Shown: positions 38,880-40,179 of the stretch, piece by piece
How the letters are laid out: every line of letters begins with the position of its first letter
Position numbering within the stretch: position 1 is the first letter of the stretch
Virus record (IMG/VR): IMGVR_UViG_3300038555_000008
Span: 1 to 40,179 of that record
Length of the DNA stretch: 40,179 nucleotides
Reading direction: 5' to 3' (one strand)
Origin: a virus
The notes under the pieces: generated by a model
The model's input: only the letters and a program-made list of their open reading frames with translations
What the model was told of the DNA's origin: nothing
The model's database searches: none
Translations under genes and position numbers: made by a program

Positions 38880-38898
38880 GTATTATTGGCCGGTCACA
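38880..38898 (-). repeat. Prophage right terminal inverted repeat
   Basis: Read inward on the minus strand: TGTGACCGGCCAATAATAC, matching the left end at 15 of 19 positions and beginning 5'-TG. The plus strand ends ...GGTCACA at 38898, then CGCTG. Confidence 0.9.
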
Positions 38899-38903
38899 CG
38901 CTG
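38899..38903. repeat. Target-site duplication, right copy (CGCTG)
   Basis: Identical to 200..204 and directly outside the right end. On the minus strand it codes the CAG CG of the split host gene. Confidence 0.93.
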
Positions 38904-38921
38904 CAACAGGCTACGCTCCAT
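38899..38921 (-). pseudogene. 5' part of the split host gene
   Basis: ATG at 38921 with a strong binding site (GGGAGG, 5 bases upstream on the minus strand) codes MERSLLQ, then meets the prophage. In place it would run into phage DNA and stop after MERSLLQRVTGQ. Joined to 1..204 it gives MERSLLQRIEAFLKES and so on, 73 residues. It is divergent from the host S24 regulator and shares a promoter region with it. Confidence 0.85.
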
Positions 38922-39058
38922 ATTGTCCTCCCTGATGATTCCAAAGAAACCGGGTGAGTCGCCCGATAGGATATTTCCTATCTGATACTCAATTTCCTAC
39001 TTGTCTAGGAAAAATCCGCTTGCTAGAAAGAAAGGGGAAGGACCAGACCGAAACGCCC

Positions 39059-39727
39059 ATGATCGAACCCGTTCACGACCCGCGCGCCGCGCTCGACCGG
39101 CTATTGTCCGAAAAGGGCATCGATTATGCGCGCCTGTCGCAGGTGATCGGGCGCAATCCCGCCTATATCCAGCAATATATCAAGCGCGGCTCGCCGCGGC
39201 GACTGGCCGAACAGGATCGCGCGCGCATCGCCGCCTATCTGGGAGTTTCCGAAGCGATGCTCGGCGGGCCGGTGCCGCGCGTCGCCACCCCGGCGCGGAG
39301 TCGCGGGCCGGGAATGATCCTGGTGCCCAAGCTCGCGATCGGGGCGTCGGCAGGCGCGGGCGCCAGCGTTGACGGCGAACCGGTCGAGGGCGAGGTCGCC
39401 TTCGACCCCAAATGGCTGCGCGACCTTGGCGCCGACCCGCGCGCGCTCAGCATCATTCGCGTCGAAGGCGATTCGATGGCGCCGACGCTCGACGACGGCG
39501 ACGACATATTGGTCGACGGCGGCGATGCGGCGGCGCGGCTGCGCGACGGCATTTACGTGCTGCGCATGGACGATGTGCTGATGGTCAAGCGGATCGCGCG
39601 CGCACCGGGGCCGGGGCGCGTGTCGGTCATCAGCGACAATCCGCATTATCGCAGCTGGGACGATTTGCCTTTGTCGGCGATCCGGCTCGTCGGGCGCGTC
39701 GTGTGGACGGGACGGCGGGTGCGGTAG
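39059..39727 (+). CDS. Host S24-family regulator (HTH plus peptidase-like domain)
   Basis: 222 residues from ATG 39059. N-terminal HTH (IDYARLSQVIGRNPAYIQQYIKRG), C-terminal S24 domain with Ser139 in VEGDSMAPTLDDGD and Lys177 in VLMVKRIA, the LexA/CI-type dyad. The frame is open further upstream, but only this ATG is preceded by a ribosome-binding-like GGGGAAGGA. Distinct from the prophage repressor (different N-terminus), it lies outside the prophage and divergent from the interrupted host gene. Confidence 0.85.
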   Translation: MIEPVHDPRAALDRLLSEKGIDYARLSQVIGRNPAYIQQYIKRGSPRRLAEQDRARIAAYLGVSEAMLGGPVPRVATPARSRGPGMILVPKLAIGASAGAGASVDGEPVEGEVAFDPKWLRDLGADPRALSIIRVEGDSMAPTLDDGDDILVDGGDAAARLRDGIYVLRMDDVLMVKRIARAPGPGRVSVISDNPHYRSWDDLPLSAIRLVGRVVWTGRRVR

Positions 39728-39755
39728 CGGCGACGTTGAGGTGAACCCTCCATTC

Positions 39756-39835
39756 CCGTTCGTGTCGAGCGAAGTCGAGACACGCTTGGGGAGCGCCGAC
39801 CTTCGGGGTGTCTCGACTTCGCTCGACACGAACGG
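39756..39835. repeat. Perfect 28-bp inverted repeat, dispersed host repeat
   Basis: Arms 39756..39783 and 39808..39835 (left arm begins CCGTTCGTGTCGAGCG) are perfect complements around 24 bases. This TGTCTCGACTTCGCTCGACA core is a repeat I associate with sphingomonad intergenic regions. It would form a strong hairpin between the S24 gene and the convergent lipoprotein gene and may stop transcription from both. Confidence 0.8.
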
Positions 39836-39873
39836 AATTTGAGGAATGGCCGAGAGCCTCAGCCACCTTCAAA

Positions 39874-40179
39874 TTAATAGGGCGCCGCCATCAGTGCTTC
39901 GATTTCATGGTCGAGCACTTCGGCGCGGCGGCATTGTTCGTCACTACCGTCGCGGCATTTTTCGGCCGCCTTGTCGCGCTGGCGCGACAGCTTGCCCATT
40001 TGTTCCTCGCGCTTGCGCAGTTCGCGGCCGCGGTTGCGGTCGGCTTCGTCCTGGCTGGTCGTCGACCAGTCGGCGACCTGACCGACTGCCTTAACCGGCG
40101 CGGTGACGACCGATTTCACGGCGCTGACGCAGCCCGCGAGCAGGGGAGCGGCGATCAGGGGCAAAATCAAAGCGCGCAT
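39874..40179 (-). CDS. Host lipoprotein, hypothetical
   Basis: 101 residues with signal peptide and lipobox LLAGC (Cys17). The mature part is charged and helical (SQDEADRNRGRELRKREEQMGKLSRQRDKAAEKC). The ATG is exactly at the window edge (40179). A conserved-looking chromosomal gene; function unknown. Confidence 0.75.
   Translation of the reverse strand: MRALILPLIAAPLLAGCVSAVKSVVTAPVKAVGQVADWSTTSQDEADRNRGRELRKREEQMGKLSRQRDKAAEKCRDGSDEQCRRAEVLDHEIEALMAAPY

Larger units (their letters stand above)
205..38898. mobile_element. Complete Mu-like transposable prophage, 38.7 kb
   Basis: The element is bounded by imperfect terminal inverted repeats (15 of 19 positions match: TGTAGCCGGCCAAAAATTC and TGTGACCGGCCAATAATAC), both starting 5'-TG as in Mu, and by a CGCTG duplication. 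It encodes an S24 repressor, Ner, MuA and MuB homologues, GemA, a Mor-like protein, DUF3486/terminase/DUF935/gp30, protease, capsid, tail tube, tape measure, tail tip, amidase, spanins, Com and a DNA methyltransferase. I see no frameshifted or truncated core gene, so it looks intact. Its gene order is unusual: the capsid-tail-lysis arm lies left of the repressor on the minus strand, while early and packaging genes run rightward. Confidence 0.95.

Noticed and set aside
205-38898. Misassembly as the cause of the unusual gene order
   Set aside because: Both ends carry matched inverted repeats and the same 5-bp duplication, and the host gene is restored exactly. An internal inversion by assembly cannot be fully excluded without reads, but no long inverted repeat is seen at 18.7 or 38.6 kb.
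38526-38957. 143-residue frame across the right prophage end
   Set aside because: It crosses the phage-host junction and the repeat arrays; codons are low-quality and it cannot have been a gene before insertion.
1-40179. tRNA or rRNA genes
   Set aside because: I looked for tRNA-like T-arm and CCA features and for rRNA-like stretches and saw none; integration is by transposition, not into a tRNA gene.

Overview
The window is a complete, integrated Mu-type transposable prophage of 38,694 bp (205..38898) with short host flanks, in a GC-rich alphaproteobacterium. I infer a sphingomonad (Sphingopyxis/Sphingomonas-like) from gene style, a DUF6961-like protein, and a 28-bp inverted repeat (39756..39835) of a kind I associate with those genomes. 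Both ends can be read exactly. The left end is 5'-TGTAGCCGGCCAAAAATTC. The right end, read inward on the opposite strand, is TGTGACCGGCCAATAATAC. The flanking 5-bp duplication is CGCTG (200..204 and 38899..38903). Deleting the prophage and one CGCTG restores a 73-codon host gene on the minus strand, in frame, with a strong ribosome binding site. This small helix-turn-helix-like gene is divergent from a host S24-type regulator (39059..39727).

Layout. The early region starts at about 20.8 kb and runs rightward: Ner-like regulator, MuA-like transposase, MuB-like ATPase, small regulators, Gam-like protein, a DnaA domain IV-like protein, a LexA-like winged helix, GemA (gp16) and a Mor-like activator. 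A hairpin terminator (29696..29721) follows. Then come the packaging and portal genes: DUF2730, VpaChn25_0724-like, DUF3486, terminase, DUF935 portal and gp30/F-like protein. The right end carries com and a cytosine-C5 methyltransferase. The S24 repressor and three accessory genes lie leftward of the early promoter (18.9..20.8 kb). The rest of the virion is on the minus strand, running from 18.7 kb to the left end: protease with nested scaffold, decoration protein, major capsid, head-tail connectors, tail tube, tail chaperone with a -1 frameshift, tape measure, a 1462-residue tail-tip/receptor protein, and lysis genes (amidase, holin-like, overlapping spanins). A tube without a sheath or contractile baseplate predicts a long non-contractile tail (B3/D3112-like siphovirus type).

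How it works together. The repressor and Ner control divergent early transcription. A and B carry out replicative transposition using terminal GGCCAAAAATTC sites. GemA and the Mor-like protein probably mark the switch to late expression. The two structural arms are transcribed away from the centre. This differs from Mu, where everything after the repressor runs one way and protease/capsid follow gp30.

Most noteworthy observations: (i) this divergent architecture; (ii) a 2H-phosphoesterase, Acb1-like (anti-CBASS) domain inserted in the portal protein; (iii) a C-terminal domain on gp30 resembling phage-borne barnase/EndoU/RelE-like nucleases; (iv) com coupled to a cytosine methyltransferase rather than mom, with a second reading frame over its 3' third that also carries recognisable methyltransferase-type motifs; (v) repeat arrays at the right end; (vi) a small HEVAH-motif lipoprotein in the tail operon.
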